Of a stretch of 64,000 nt of DNA, positions 32,766 through 44,120 are shown in pieces. The stretch is from Aphrocallistes beatrix (Eukaryota; Porifera; Hexactinellida; Sceptrulophora; Aphrocallistidae). The stretch is taken from NCBI GenBank assembly GCA_963281255.1, contig OY725489.1, forward strand, positions 7,068,523 to 7,132,522, read 5' to 3'. The notes under the pieces are model-generated. The model saw only the letters and a list, made by a program, of their open reading frames with translations. It was not told where the DNA came from and ran no database searches. The stretch's first letter is position 1. Every line of letters begins with the position of its first letter. A program made the translations under genes and the position numbers.

Positions 32766-33797
32766 TGCTAGGATTTGTTTGTTTGTTTGTTTGTTTGTTT
32801 GTCCGAATTGATTGAAGAATTGGCAAGTCGTAGAGATACGAAAATTGGCATGTAGGTTTCAAATGATGAATCTACGATTAAGTTCTATGATCTAAGCGAA
32901 ATTTTCACACCTCTGCAAAAAAAATGAAAAACAAATTTTCACACCTTTTCTATACAATACTATGTACGGCTTCACTCTCACAATAGAAATCATTATAAGA
33001 CACTATTGTTGGCTGTCATTGTTATTAATGCTTCAAAGCAATAACTTATATAAATGTCTCAATTATATATTATAGTGTATGGCAGTAAAAAGGTTATTTG
33101 TATATTTTCACACCTTTATATACATATTTTCACACGATTTGACAAATTTTGAAAATTATGCTAGAGACTAGCTTTCAACGGTTGACAAGGGGTTTTTAGG
33201 AGTGTAGATTTCGAAAATCATATTTTCAGATCGATATGATTAATTGTTTGTTTACTTTTGCTTACAATAGATACATAAAGTAAACAAATGACAAAAATAA
33301 GCGAGAAACTAGCTTCCAACGAATGACATGGGGTTTTTAGGGGTGTAGATTTCGAATATCATATTTTCAGATCGATATGATAAATTATTTGTTTACTTTT
33401 GTTTACAATATATACATAAAGTAAACAAATTACAAAAATAGGCTAGAAACTTACTTCCAACGGTTGACATGGGGTTTTCAGGGGTGTAGATTTCGAATAT
33501 AATATTTTCGAGTAAGTTTGATAATTAATTCGTTTGCTTTTGTTTACAATAGATACATAGAGTAAACAAATCTCAAAAATATGCTAGAAACTTGCTTTCA
33601 ACGGTTGACATGGGGTTTTCAGGAGTGTAGATTTCGAATATCATATTTTCGGATCCATATGAAAAGTTATTCGTTGACCTTTGTTTACAATATATATATA
33701 AAGGAAAAAAATCCAAAAATTGTTTAGATTGAGTAACTCCAGGCGCCCGCAGGGTGACTCTGCGGACACAAAGTGTCCGCAAGCCGCGCAGCTCGAA
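32766..33797 (+). mobile_element. Family T element with four internal units
   Basis: Starts TGCTAGGATTTG; the TC-TTATATATTAAA start is shared with or lost to the neighbour. Internal units begin near 33160, 33301, 33440 and 33580. It ends with GCGGACAC-AAA-GTGTCCGC and is cut at GCGCAGCTCG before the usual tip. Confidence 0.75.
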
Positions 33798-34019
33798 CCG
33801 ATCGAAAGTAGCTCAAATCTAACATTTTGTAGAATAAATTCAAAACAAAAGTTTAAGAACGTAATAGACTTACAATATGATTCAGCTATATTATAATTAT
33901 GTTCCAACAACTCATTCATCAAACCTCATCCTACAACAATAATGTATTTTTGCTGATATTCAAGAAAATGTTAATATCTAACCCATTAGTTCCATTCTCT
34001 TAGCTTGATTAATTCAATA

Positions 34020-34929
34020 ATGACACCTGCTGCTATCAGTGTAGAGTTTGATGAGACTGTGTTTGGTCTAGCTGATGAGCCAAGCAGAATTGTGGTTACT
34101 GAGTCTACTGCTGGAGTGTCTAGTCTGCCTGTACTAGCTCTCAAGAGTTTAATGGCTCCTGTAGTGAGGGTAGGAGGGAAAGAGAGTAGCGAAGAAGGAA
34201 TGTTCAACTTTCCTTATGGAGTAGCAGTGGACTATCAAACTGGAAATATTTATGTGTCAGATGATGATAATTTCAGACTCCAAGTGTTTGATAGCGATGG
34301 AGAGTATTTGTACCAGTTTGGAGATCTGATGAATTGTCCTCGTTCCATTGCTATTTCGGAAAATAGTGTTTGTAAGTCAGTATTACTCTAATTGTGTGTC
34401 AGTTCATGATTTGAACGGAACTTTTATCACACAGTTGGGAAGTATTGGAGAATCCCGATTGTATCGTCCAATTGGGATCGCAATCAATGAAATGAATGGA
34501 GACATCTATGTATGTGATTCCAATAATTTTAAAATACAAATGTTTCACAAAGAGTTACCGTTAATATTTCAGTTCGGACAAGGAATCCTGAAAAGACCTT
34601 ATGATATCAAACTAACTAACGAGTATATTTATGTGCTTAGCTGCAGTGAACCTTTTCTATACTCTTTCACTTATGACTTCACTCAAACGTACAGCATTGG
34701 TATCAGTTCTATTTCCAAACACTTGAAAGGTCCTCGTGCATTCTGCATTGATGGATCTGGTCACTTTATTGTATCGGATTGCCCTCAAAATTCTATTTTT
34801 ATTTTTAATCAACATGGTGAGTTAGTGCGTACAATAGCTGATAGTGTGAAGGAACCGTTTGGAGTTACACTGGATTCAAATGGGAGAATTGTAGTTGTCG
34901 GCTACAACCACTATCTTCTCATTTTCTAA
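34020..34929 (+). pseudogene. NHL family A copy 5 with one frameshift
   Basis: Full-length six-blade gene with the usual start ATG (34020; an in-frame TTG lies at 34005) and the end HYLLIF. Near 34367 AATAGTGTTTG replaces AATAGAGTGTTTG of its relatives, a 2-base loss that stops the first part (to 34391). The remainder (34348-34929) is open. The shared TTCCATTCTCTTAGCT leader is present, but the more distal part of the 5' block is not. Probably a recent pseudogene. Confidence 0.8.
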
Positions 34930-36100
34930 TTTCTCTTTTCTTATTTTTGAATTGATAATTTTTCACAATTAGTAGACTCTCATTACTTTTGTTTCACGAT
35001 TCTTAACGCTTTTTTTAGTGTTAACTCTTTCTTTTTTTCTGTCTTAATATGATCTTATTTCCATTTACCCTTTGTTTTGATTTAATTAATATAGACCTTT
35101 ATTTGTCATTCAATACTCTGCATATTCTTATTTCAACCCTGACATTTATGTGATTAACAAAAATTTGAGAATGCTTGATCCTGATTCTATTTTGATAATC
35201 GAATGAGGATCAGCGATTTTCTTTCTAATCATTAGATGGAAGATCTTCTTTCTTCTTTTTGTCTTCTTTCTTCGCCTCATTAAATGGGCTGGCCATGCTT
35301 AATATTAATTGTGATATTATACGAGAATTAGATTTTTCCTCATTAATTATTGATGCATTCGCACAGAAAAAGGCTAGAAAAGCATTCATCAATTAAAACT
35401 CGTTTGTATTGACATAATTCTCATATTTTCATATCTTGAAACTGTAAACTACAATTCTAGAAAAGTGGCCCTGGCCTCTCCGATTCTCTCAAAGGCCCTG
35501 CATGGGTCTATTTGGGTACGGGTGCTACAAACGAAAGTTACAGTGATAATAATCTCCCCAGTCTGATACTCTCTCTCTCTCTCATTTGAGTCTGCACGAA
35601 GAGGTAATCGTTAAAACGCAGGGCTTCGGACCACGTTGGTGACGATGGAAGGCATACCTTCTCTCCAAAGGACCAATCAACCGATAAGGATGAAATGGGT
35701 AGGATCACATAACCTTAGGGCTGGACGTTAGTGTGTCGCGTTAAATGATTATTTCTCAGTCCTTCTTTCAGACAAAAGACATTTTCAATTATAGGTATGT
35801 ATGTTGGTTTACTTATTTGTTATGTCATTTCTAATTCTAATATACTTATTTAGTACAACCGCACTTGCATACCTCAGCTCGCGAACACTTAGTGTCCGCA
35901 GAGTCAGCCAGCGGGCGCCTGTAAATATAACAAATTCAGTAGCACCTACGAGTGATAAATATTCATATTTTACTTATCCCAAATTTGGGGAAGGCAACAC
36001 TTTTTCTTAGTCTTTTAAATTCAGTCAATTGTTTCTACCCAACTTGAGTATGTACTATATGCATGATTCTAGAATAATTAACTACATTACTTAAGAAATC
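34930..36100. other. Intergenic; includes a T/U tip and CT tract
   Basis: A (CT)n run lies at 35567-35582. A reversed T 3' tip (GCGAACAC/TTA/GTGTCCGC) lies at 35868-35932. 35590-35720 is less AT-rich and could hold an exon, but no frame is convincing. Confidence 0.4.
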
Positions 36101-36106
36101 ACTCAC

Positions 36107-36259
36107 CCTTGGGATCTTGTTGTTCTGGTAGTATTCACACTTCTTGGAATGGCTCGATACCATTTTCACGAAGAGCACCATCTTTAGGAAATTGAAAAAC
36201 TTCATGAAGTGTTCTACTCCTCTGTAATTGGAAGTCGAGTCAGGCGCGAGACAAGACAT
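36107..36259 (-). CDS. Candidate 51-codon exon with a strong donor site
   Basis: Open from ATG at 36259 to CCCAAGG|GTGAGT at 36107-36101, ending in phase 0. The peptide has a basic-hydrophobic middle (HFMKFFNFLKMVLFVKMV), then SSHSKKCEYY. An acceptor-like CAATTACAG at 36226-36218 would alternatively make it an internal exon. No family recognised and no partner exon found. Confidence 0.3.
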
Positions 36260-36513
36260 CGTCCAAATAATGATTTATGCAATTAGTGTTGTCAAGTGAG
36301 GTATTATAAATGAGTAATAGAAATAATATGCAGCAAAACAATACATTATTGTAATACACTAGTGTTGTGTGTGAAGTAAATATAAATATTGTGGTTACAT
36401 AATATTTTCAAAATGAATATTTAAACAACCATGAACTCACAATATGAGATAATTATATAGTTGATAATAACAGTTATTTAATTAGCGGTTTTAGGATTGA
36501 AGTATTTAACCAA

Positions 36514-36569
36514 TCCATGGTACCAATTTTTGGGTCAGTGCCATTGCCTTAGTATATATAATGCTATGG
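36514..36569. repeat. Solo end of the P-like element
   Basis: CAATCCATGGTACCAATTTT, then AGTGCCATTGCCTTAGTATA and ATGCTATGG, matching 2835-2890. No second end nearby. Confidence 0.6.
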
Positions 36570-36592
36570 TGTGAGGTATTGATAGTCGACTC

Positions 36593-36737
36593 CATAGGCG
36601 CCGAACCCGGGGGGGCTGGGGGGGCTCGAGCTCCCCCTGGATTCGAAGATGGCCCATATAAGCAATGCAAAATTTTGGGCTGAGCCCCCCTGGAACCCCG
36701 AAATTGTCCTTAGATTTTGAAAAGTTCGGCGCCCCTG
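36593..36737. mobile_element. hAT-type MITE
   Basis: Ends CATAGGCGCCGAAC and GTTCGGCGCCCCTG. Perfect 8-bp duplication GTCGACTC (36585-36592, 36738-36745). The interior is a GGGGGGG/CCCCC palindrome. No ORF. Confidence 0.8.
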
Positions 36738-36745
36738 GTCGACTC

Positions 36746-37665
36746 TATGGCATCGTCGTGTTTCACACAGAAATAATTTACCTGTGCCCTAACAAGCTTC
36801 AATCCCTTGCTAGACCACTTCCCACCCCTATTCAGTACTTGTATGTGGACTCCTGAGGTACTTCTCCAAAGATACTACAATATTTTGCAGTCAAAAATGC
36901 ACCAATGTCGTGGTACCAATTTTCCTTTCACCACAAATCTCCCCACCTCTATACAAATGTCACACTGCTTCCCTACAATCTCACTAAACTTGTACAATGA
37001 CTTGTCTGTGCCCAAATGTTGAAATTTCATCATACGAATCATACGTATCTGCTTTGTTTCCATGACTTCGCTCAAAAACTATATCATCATTAAGTATATT
37101 ATTGTGCTTGAATATTTTTATTAATCTAGCTAGTTTCCGAAGTATGAAATTGGTATGTGAAATTCTTACATATAGCCATATATTTACTTACCCAAATAAG
37201 AATTTAAAATTTTTTCCTAGCTAGTTTCGGAACTATCAAATTGTAATGTGAAATTCTTAGTTTTAGGCAGATGTTTACTTGCCTATGTCTTACTATTTAG
37301 TAAACATTCGAAGATAAATGCCTATCCAACTTTTTATCATATAATATTACAGCTGCTTTGATTAGCTAAATTCGAATGTCACATATTACATTCACATTCC
37401 ACCCAGCCCTGAGCGAATATTCTTATGGCCAATGGAAGATCGAGTCCAGGAGTTGACTGTGGCGGTGAGAAGATGCAAGAGAACCAGCAGAACCTGTGAC
37501 AGGAGAAAAGCTATCATGAGACAGCTACACTTAACACCACTCCCAGTACAGTTGCGATGCATGTGATGGAGCTGGAATTTATCAAAGATGAGCAGAGAGA
37601 ACTACTATGATAAGCATATCACAGGTTGGGAATTATCTTCTTTATTTCACTAGTTATTTTAGTAA
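36746..37665. other. Intergenic with a possible coding scrap
   Basis: 37416-37604 reads MANGRSSPGVDCGGEKMQEN, an in-frame TGA, then a second open stretch ending MELEFIKDEQRELL. It is less AT-rich than its flanks. No family recognised. A direct repeat CTAGCTAGTTTC-GAA occurs at 37127 and 37218. Confidence 0.3.
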
Positions 37666-38411
37666 TCCTTACTATTAAAACTCGATTAATGTGTGTTTTT
37701 ATATACAGTCGACTCCGCTTAATAGGGTCACTGTTTAAAAATGGGTCAGCCGCTTAATCGGGCCACTTTTGGCAGGACCGGAATAGCTCTCACACATAGA
37801 AGCTAATACAAAAGTATTTTCGGTTAATAGAGTTCTCCGCATAATCTGGTCAAAATATCCCCTGACCGATGTGACCCTATTAAGCGGAGTCGACTGTATA
37901 TATATATATATCTATATCTGTAACGAATTGATTGAAGAAACTTCCCGGCACTAAATGTGATTTTTGGCATGTGGGAGTCTTTTGGCTATGGCTCTACTAA
38001 GTTCTGACCTCAGAACAAAATTTCGACTCATCATGGAATTATGGCGCGTCATTGTCACATTTTAAAAAGTTAAGCATTACAGTTATTCGAGCATAACTCA
38101 GCTATTATAGGAGATAGAAGGCTGAAATTTTAATAGAATCTGTATACTAACATACCTCACATATGATGCAACTATCATCAAAAAATGATGACTCATCACT
38201 CTGTTATGCCGTCATCATTACTAATTAAATTTTTTAAATTGACTAATTTGGTGATTTTTCGTGCGATATCGATTATAACAGTAGGATAGACGTATTTAGA
38301 GATATTATCTCCTTTATAATTAGCCAGTGTGACCCCAGGCGACCGAAGGGAGCCTCCGGCGGACACAATGTGTCCTCCAGCCGCGCAGCGCAAGCAAGCG
38401 AAGCCCGCTTG
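37666..38411 (+). mobile_element. Helitron-like family U element with nested MITE
   Basis: Begins TCCTTACTATTAAAACTCG after A, ends GCCCGCTTG before T. The pogo MITE at 37706-37896 sits in its 5' TA tract. Hairpin GCGGACAC-AAT-GTGTCCTC has one mismatch. Confidence 0.75.
37706..37896. mobile_element. pogo/Tigger-type MITE
   Basis: Ends CAGTCGACTCCGCTTAATAG and CTATTAAGCGGAGTCGACTG, TA on each side. A fragment of the same family is at 56550-56583. Confidence 0.85.
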
Positions 38412-38436
38412 TATATATATATATATATATATATAG

Positions 38437-38768
38437 TGGTGTTAATTTAGAATATTATATTTTCGCATCCATATTAGAAATTCTTCGTTAAGTTTGTTTA
38501 CAATATTTAGGTAAACGAAAAAAATCCCAAAATAGGTTAGACAGCATAACTGCAGGCGCCCGCAGGGTGAATCTGCGGACACGCGGTGTCCGCTAGCCAC
38601 GTCGCGCAAGCAAGTGAAGCGCTTGCTTATATTTAAATGCTAGGATGTTAGAATTGTTTTTCCGGATTGATTGAAGAATTGAGAAGTCATAGAGATGCGA
38701 AAATTAGCATGTATGTCTCAAATGGTATAACTACGGTTAAGTTCTAAGATATTTTCACATTTCTATGT
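38437..38768 (+). mobile_element. Two family T pieces: a 3' end and a following 5' end
   Basis: 38437-38625 is a T 3' part with hairpin GCGGACAC-GCG-GTGTCCGC. 38626-38768 restarts as a T 5' end (TTATATTTAAATGCTAGGAT, GATTGATTGAAGAATTGAGA) and stops at CACATTTCTATG, where gene-derived sequence begins. Confidence 0.7.
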
Positions 38769-38769
38769 C

Positions 38770-40640
38770 TCCATCCAGCTCACCCAGCCCATCCCGCACT
38801 GCTGGTGCTCGGTGAGTTAGTCCACATTCCAAACCTCTCTCTGGTAGTTAGCTGTGCCCTACGTGCTGCTGGCGGACGACCTGGTGGAGAAGAGTGTGTC
38901 TGCTACGCGCGAGAAAGTGGAGCGGGTGGCAGAGGGGACCTGCGTCACGTACGTGCCGTCCCTGGAGGAGCAGGAGCAAGAGGACTACAGTCGCGGAGTC
39001 CACTGGATCTGGAGACCTCCTTCCAGCCGCCGGAGGTGCAGAATGGCGTAGGGGCGGGTTTGGTGTCGGAGCACCACTTCCTGCAGTACTTCTCCCCGTC
39101 CGCAGGCCTGGAGTGTCTCTGCCAGACTTTACTGTTCGTGCTCGACAAGTCCGGGTCCATGGAGGGGAGCAAAATCTCGCAGGCGAAGGAGGCCGTCATG
39201 CATCTGCTGGACACTCTGAAGGAGGATGACATGTTAATGTGATCGTGTTCGACTCTGAGGTCCGCTCCTTCAAGTACCAGTCCGTTCTAGTCGTTGAGTC
39301 CACTCGTAGGTGTCACAATTGTGTCGTGTTTGATGGGTTATGCGGTTAGGCTAGTACAGAGAGCAGGCGAAGAAATTTGTGAGGTATATAGTGGCTGTAG
39401 GAGGGACCGACATCAACTCAGCTGCTCTGGAGGCTCTGCGTCAGCTGTGCGGTTGGGAGAATTATTTTTTTTGGAGAACAGCGGAGAACAGCTGTGTATC
39501 CACCGTCACCCTCCTCTCGGACGGAGAGCCTCAAGAACGCCTGTCCATGCACCACCATCTTATATAGACTGCACAGATGTACTGTCACAGGCGTCATCAG
39601 CTGTTTATTCGCGTGATGGATGAAGTATTGGAGAAAATGCGTTCTCCAGCCGTCTATAGTCACCTCTTTAGATGGGAGATCCTGGAAAGCCCCAATGCCA
39701 CTGAACTAGCACCGTTATAGTAATACATCCATGGTTATTCTGGATATAAACCTATGAAAATATGAAGAGAACGCTACGCTATCCCCTGCATTGGAGCTGA
39801 CTGGCTGATTGTTGAATTGTGCAGGAACGCCGGTCTCGTTCAACTGTCTGAGCTTCGGAAAGGATGCGGACGAAGCCCTGATGGAGACGCTGGCCTACGG
39901 GAACGGTGGCCGGGCACAGTTCGTATACGAGGGACAGGACGCGGCGGAACAGCTGATGGACTTACTCAGCGCAGTCCTGTGTCCACTCTTGAGCGGCGTC
40001 GAGTCTGGAACATGTCCGTCCTGTCGTTCCCGGTCTACTACCGCGGAGACGAGCTGCTGGTGTCCGGCGAGCGCGTCGGGACTGGCGCCATCAGCTACCA
40101 AGTCTTGTCGCACTCACAGGAGTGAAGATACACATTCCAGGGCGACATCTCTGTCGCTGAGTCCCGTCCCGAGGACACGAAGTGTCTGGACGGAGAGCTG
40201 CACGCGTTCCAGATCATCAGACAGAGCTTGGAGCGCAGGAAGGGCTCGCAGGACGAGAAGGAGCGGGCCGAGCTGGAGAGGAAGATGCTGGCCTACGTGC
40301 TGCAGTTCAGATTCGTGACTGAGCTCACCTCCCTCATCGTGTCCCCCCTCACAGACCCGGACTGCGAGTGTCCCGCCCCCTGCTCCTGCACCGCGCGGGC
40401 CTGCGTCCCCACTGACCCCACAGCTGCCACGCCCGAGGGAATCAAGATCAACCCTGACCAGAGCTTCGATTATAACGGACTGGATTGTGAGGACTGTGAA
40501 GAGATTGTTGATTTCCGTTCTGGTACTGCAGTTTCCCTTACTCCTTCGTTATTAAATTCGCTTACTCCTTGTGCTCTTGGTGAGTTGAGTATCCTTCAGT
40601 GTACTCTGCTAGCTCCTGCTGTCTCACTGTGTGCTGTTTA
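38770..40640 (+). pseudogene. Inter-alpha-trypsin-inhibitor heavy chain-like (VIT/VWA) gene, broken
   Basis: ITIH proteins are secreted and bind extracellular matrix. Pieces in order: LLADDLVEKSV and CVTYVPSLEEQEQEDYS (VIT end); GLVSEHHFLQYFSPSAGL; VWA strand with MIDAS motif TLLFVLDKSGSM and SKISQAKEAV; NVIVFDSEVRSF after a 1-base loss near 39234; KKFVRYIVAVGGTDINSAAL (39370-39430); STVTLLSDGEPQE; PVSFNCLSFGKDADEAL after an acceptor at 39824; FPVYYRGDELLVSGERV; and FRFVTELTSLIVSPLTD. Likely small introns: 38812-38851, about 39308-39358, about 39570-39824. Damage: frameshifts near 39008, 39234 and 40000, and TGA at 40123. GC-rich against its surroundings. It starts exactly where a T 5' end stops. 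Confidence 0.7.
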
Positions 40641-40646
40641 GGCGGT

Positions 40647-41014
40647 ATTGTTTCTACGTATACTTATAATTTTATACTAAATAATTACATCATGCATGAA
40701 AGGAAGTTGGTTGGTGATTGAAAGGCTAGACATTACTATTTAGGTATGGTACTTAGGTTTGCTACTAGGGGATCTATATCTTTCATTTATCACTTCATTT
40801 ATTATTACCATTTCACTTGTGCCAGTGTTTGTATCAGTATTACAGCTTAACTATTGAATCAATAACGTATTTAGCAAACTGTATCTAGCGTCGTTTTTAT
40901 AATCTAGGAACGTAACCCCACGATTCTCATTGAACTAACGTCGTGCCGTTCGCGATTTTGCCATTCGCGGCAATTCTCAGGAACGTAACCCCCGCGAACG
41001 GCGAGGGATACCTG
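40647..41014 (+). mobile_element. pogo-type element, 5' truncated
   Basis: Near-identical to 27417-27770 (TGATTGAAAGGCTAGACATT, CGAACGGCGAGGGATACCTG, TA). The start region reads ATGCATGAAAGGAAGTTG instead of ATGCCTAAGAGG. It abuts the end of the ITIH-like remnant. Confidence 0.7.
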
Positions 41015-41419
41015 TACTGAACTGCGGGCAGAGCCCTCACCGTTGCTACCTGAATGTAGTAGATCTAACCCGTCTGCATGAACTACGCTGAGCTAGCCTT
41101 GTATGTGCACAACAACTTTCTTAATAATGGCCTCCCCTGCTACTGTCCTCCTGACATTCCCCCTTCCCCGGAATGTACAACCGTGAAGATAACGGGAGGT
41201 GTTGCACCATGATGCCTTAATGCCTAGGATGCCAACTGACTAATTTGAACTCAGTGCAGTTTTTTATTGTGTGCATGCATCATATAGCTAATTAGTGTAG
41301 CTTCGATTGTGATTGGTTTAAGAATAACGTTTGTGAGTGAGCTGATGACGTCACCATGGTCACCGTGAGTCAGCTGAGTCCGTGTCTGCCAGGGCTGAGC
41401 AGTGAGGATAGAGGAGGCG

Positions 41420-42285
41420 GGGCTGGACAGATCAGCTGAACTGGTCTCCTCTCAGCTCCTCTCCGTCTCCAGCTCGCAGAGCCGGGAGCGGAGCTCAGAA
41501 CGGACCGCATGGATTGAATTTTCGTGAGAGCCGCGATCAACTTCTGCTTCTTCCGGACGGGGGGCCTGTACCGGGTGGTCTACCTAGGGCGTGAGTACTC
41601 GGGGTGCATGGCCATGTGCGCCGCCTTGTCCCACGCCGTGGACCGAGGGACCGCTTTCTTCCGGGCCTCCTTCTGCACCAGCGTTTCGCACTAAGAGCTG
41701 AGCGAGCTGCTGCGAAGCGAGGACGGAGAGATCCCGCTCCTTCTGGGAGAGAGCGGGCATCCTGCGGGAAGTGTGGGACGTGCTCGATCGGACGGGCCAG
41801 TCCTTCCTTGACCTTGTCCGCGCCTGCGACAGGTCCTGCCAGCGACTCGTGGCCTCCCTTCTCGATACTTTTTCGTCCTTTCGAGACGAAGCCGCCTCCA
41901 CTCACGACCCTGCGCGGGCGGTCTTCACAAGCGCGCGCAGATCCTAGCGGCAGACCTGGGAGACCACTTCGGGGGGCCAGGGCACGGGGGCGTTCGGAGA
42001 TATCGCGGACTACCGAGTCCCGTAGGTGCTCTACTCGCTGGGCGCGCTCTCCTATTCTGCGGAGCTCCTGCGGCGACTCCGGGGCGGGAAGATGGAGCAG
42101 GAGCTGCGGGTCGTGGAGCTGCTGGGAGGGAGGGTGCTGCACCGGCTCGGCGACTCGGGGTTGGAAAAGGCGAGGGGCAACGGATGGGAAGTGAACTCGT
42201 CAGTCTGGACTTTTTCCTGTGGGGCTACGGCAAGCGAGAGCGGGTGGAGGAGTATGTTCCACACCAGCGCACTCTCTCCAATTTT
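41420..42285 (+). pseudogene. QNG1: Queuosine salvage protein (QNG1/DUF2419) pseudogene
   Basis: QNG1 releases queuine from queuosine 5'-phosphate so tRNA can be modified. Segments in family order: LQLAEPGAEL; IFVRAAINFCFF; VVYLGREYSGCMAMCAAL; FFRASFCTSVSH then ELSELLRSEDGEIPLLLGER; AGILREVWDVLDRTGQSFL; SFRDEAAS; KRAQILAADLGDHFGG; DYRVP then VLYSLGALSYSAELLRRL; LDFFLWGYGKRERVEEY. In-frame stops at 41515 (expected Trp), about 41693 (expected Glu) and 42023 (expected Gln), plus at least three frameshifts. About 285 codons without an intron, so nearly full length and possibly a processed copy. GC about 60 percent. TGACGTCACC lies at 41345. Confidence 0.75.
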
Positions 42286-42286
42286 A

Positions 42287-42560
42287 GGGTCTGGTATCGA
42301 ACAGTTTGATGAACCCAGTGAACTCTCCATCTCTATCAATGGAGATGTGTACATAGCTGATGGAAGCAACAACAGAATCCATATCCTAGATTGCTCTCTA
42401 TATCTGATAAGAGAGGTAACACATCCATCCGTAGAGGAATGCAGGCATCTAAACCCTACTTCTTTTGTCTCGATATCAAAAAGAATCTATTTATCAACAA
42501 TTCTTTTGCTCGCCAGATTAAAAATTACCTAGTAATTTCAAATTATTTTCGTGATACAAT
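42287..42560 (+). pseudogene. NHL family B fragment fused to the QNG1 remnant
   Basis: GSGIEQFDEPSELSISINGD and VYIADGSNNRIHILD match residues about 113-150 of the intact gene. After VTHPSV about 130 bp are deleted, and LDIKKNLFINNSFARQIK follows in another frame. The junction with QNG1-derived DNA is at TTTTAGGGTCTGG. Confidence 0.75.
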
Positions 42561-42591
42561 CAATGAAACACCCTGTATATATATATATATA

Positions 42592-43101
42592 CACTGCCTG
42601 AACAAAAGTATTCGTACATAATTCCCCATACAAATAGTTATAATACTGATTATTTAGCAAGTCAAGGTTATTTAATTGGTAAGAGATACACTTAATTTGA
42701 CTTCAAATTCGAATTCTCCACATTCAAATTACCCACTTTATAAGTTTTACTAGTAACTTATTACTCTTTTTATTACTCTTCTTCAAGCTCAAGTATTTTC
42801 AACATTTGCTTTCCTATACCACATGTCACGAGTGATCACCCGTGTATATGATGGCATTGGTGTTATGAGGTGGCAAAGTTAGAAAGTTTTTAACTTTGTG
42901 GGAGTGTAAAGAAGCTGAAAGATTAAAAGGTGAGTAATTCAAGTATGGAGAATTCGAATTTGAAGTTAAATTAAATGTATCTCTTACCAATTAAATACCT
43001 TGACTCGCTAAATAAATCAGTATTATAACTATTTGTATGGGGCGTACGAGTACTGTTGTTCAGGCTATATATATACATTAATCGAGTTTTAATAGTCAGG
43101 A
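42592..43101. mobile_element. Tc1-like MITE nested in a family U 5' end
   Basis: 42592-43065 has CACTGCCTGAACAAAAGTAT and ACTGTTGTTCAGGC ends. 43066-43101 is the reverse of the U start (CATTAATCGAGTTTTAATAG). The MITE lies in the U TA tract; the rest of U is missing. Confidence 0.75.
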
Positions 43102-44000
43102 TTCCTTTATACCGAGATTGGGTGTGAATATCATTATTGCTGTTGAACTCGGGTTTTTGTTCATTTGAATACACTTTCTAGGCGCCTCAAAAAACAATCG
43201 TCGAAAAGATTTATCCAAGTTCTTTTAACATAAATTTAACGATGGATAAAACAGTTTATACCACACAAAATAATGACAAAAAAGACCTTTAAAAAACTCG
43301 ATTTCGACTGTATTCCTTATGCTCATGAGATACTTAGTACAATTGTCTGAAGTTGTGTGAGCTTTGTGCAGAGATATTTTAACTTCAAAGTACATCATAT
43401 CTACAATACACAACCAAAACATCGATAACATTATCTCCATCAATTCTACCCTCAAACAACTCAAGGTACCTTGCTTTCCTATGTTTACAAATTTGTATAC
43501 GTAAAATGAGTATCCTAGGGAGATTTTGAATTCATCTGTTTTATCTTTCTCACCTTAGTTTGCACTGGCTGTTACTTTCGGGCTGAAATGCGTGGCATTC
43601 TCCCCTGAAAACGCTGCGTTAATATCGCTATAGTCAGCGCCATGAAATAGAACCAACAAATGCGACGATACGCCCCTCAACCTCTATTAACACTTCCTCT
43701 CTATTAATGTACATAATTGAACAACTACTCTATTTCAAAACTGAATATTACCAAAATCCCTCTTGGTGCGTAATGTGAGCATAATGTATTCAAAATTATG
43801 CAGCGCAAATCTGCAAGTTGTGCTGATAAATTTATTTTTATTTTTGTACCAATCATATTCCAACGTCGTTGATTTGTTGGGAAGTTTCTATTCCTTTGAA
43901 ATGAATTTCTGAACTCGCTGCACGAGATCACTGCATACGTAGTTACACAAATTGTGTCGCTTTTCAAAGACACCATTCTAAAATTGGAATTGAATATGAT
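43102..44000. other. Intergenic, upstream of the intact NHL-B gene
   Basis: AT-rich; short ORFs only, none convincing. Similarity to the upstream region of the 30200 copy begins near 43935 (AAATTGTGTCGCTTTTCAAA). Confidence 0.4.
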
Positions 44001-44120
44001 TGTTAAATGTAACAATTCGTAACCTGATCTCTCATTGCTCTCCCAATTTAAAATAATATTCTTACGAGACTCCTGTTCTTTCACAATCCAACCCAATTAG
44101 AGTCTTCCAATCTGAGTAGA
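44001..44120 (+). promoter_or_regulatory. Promoter region of the intact NHL-B gene
   Basis: AACAATTCGTAACCTGATCT, CCCAATTTAAAATAATATTC (TATA-like) and TTACGAGACTCCTG are conserved with 30090-30199. The gene begins at the ATG after GAGTAGA. Confidence 0.5.

Noticed and set aside
35590..35720. Possible small RNA gene in a GC-richer stretch
   Set aside because: No box motifs or stable fold that I could identify; not enough to call.
39817..40113. Alternative ORFs over the ITIH-like remnant (39809-40318 second half, 39895-40113 minus)
   Set aside because: Ser/Arg-rich frame-shifted readings; only the pieces listed under the pseudogene align with the ITIH order of motifs.
41604..42194. Long plus- and minus-strand ORFs (196 and 201 codons) over the QNG1 remnant
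   Set aside because: Arg/Pro/Ser-rich products typical of wrong frames in GC-rich DNA; the QNG1 motifs lie in other frames.
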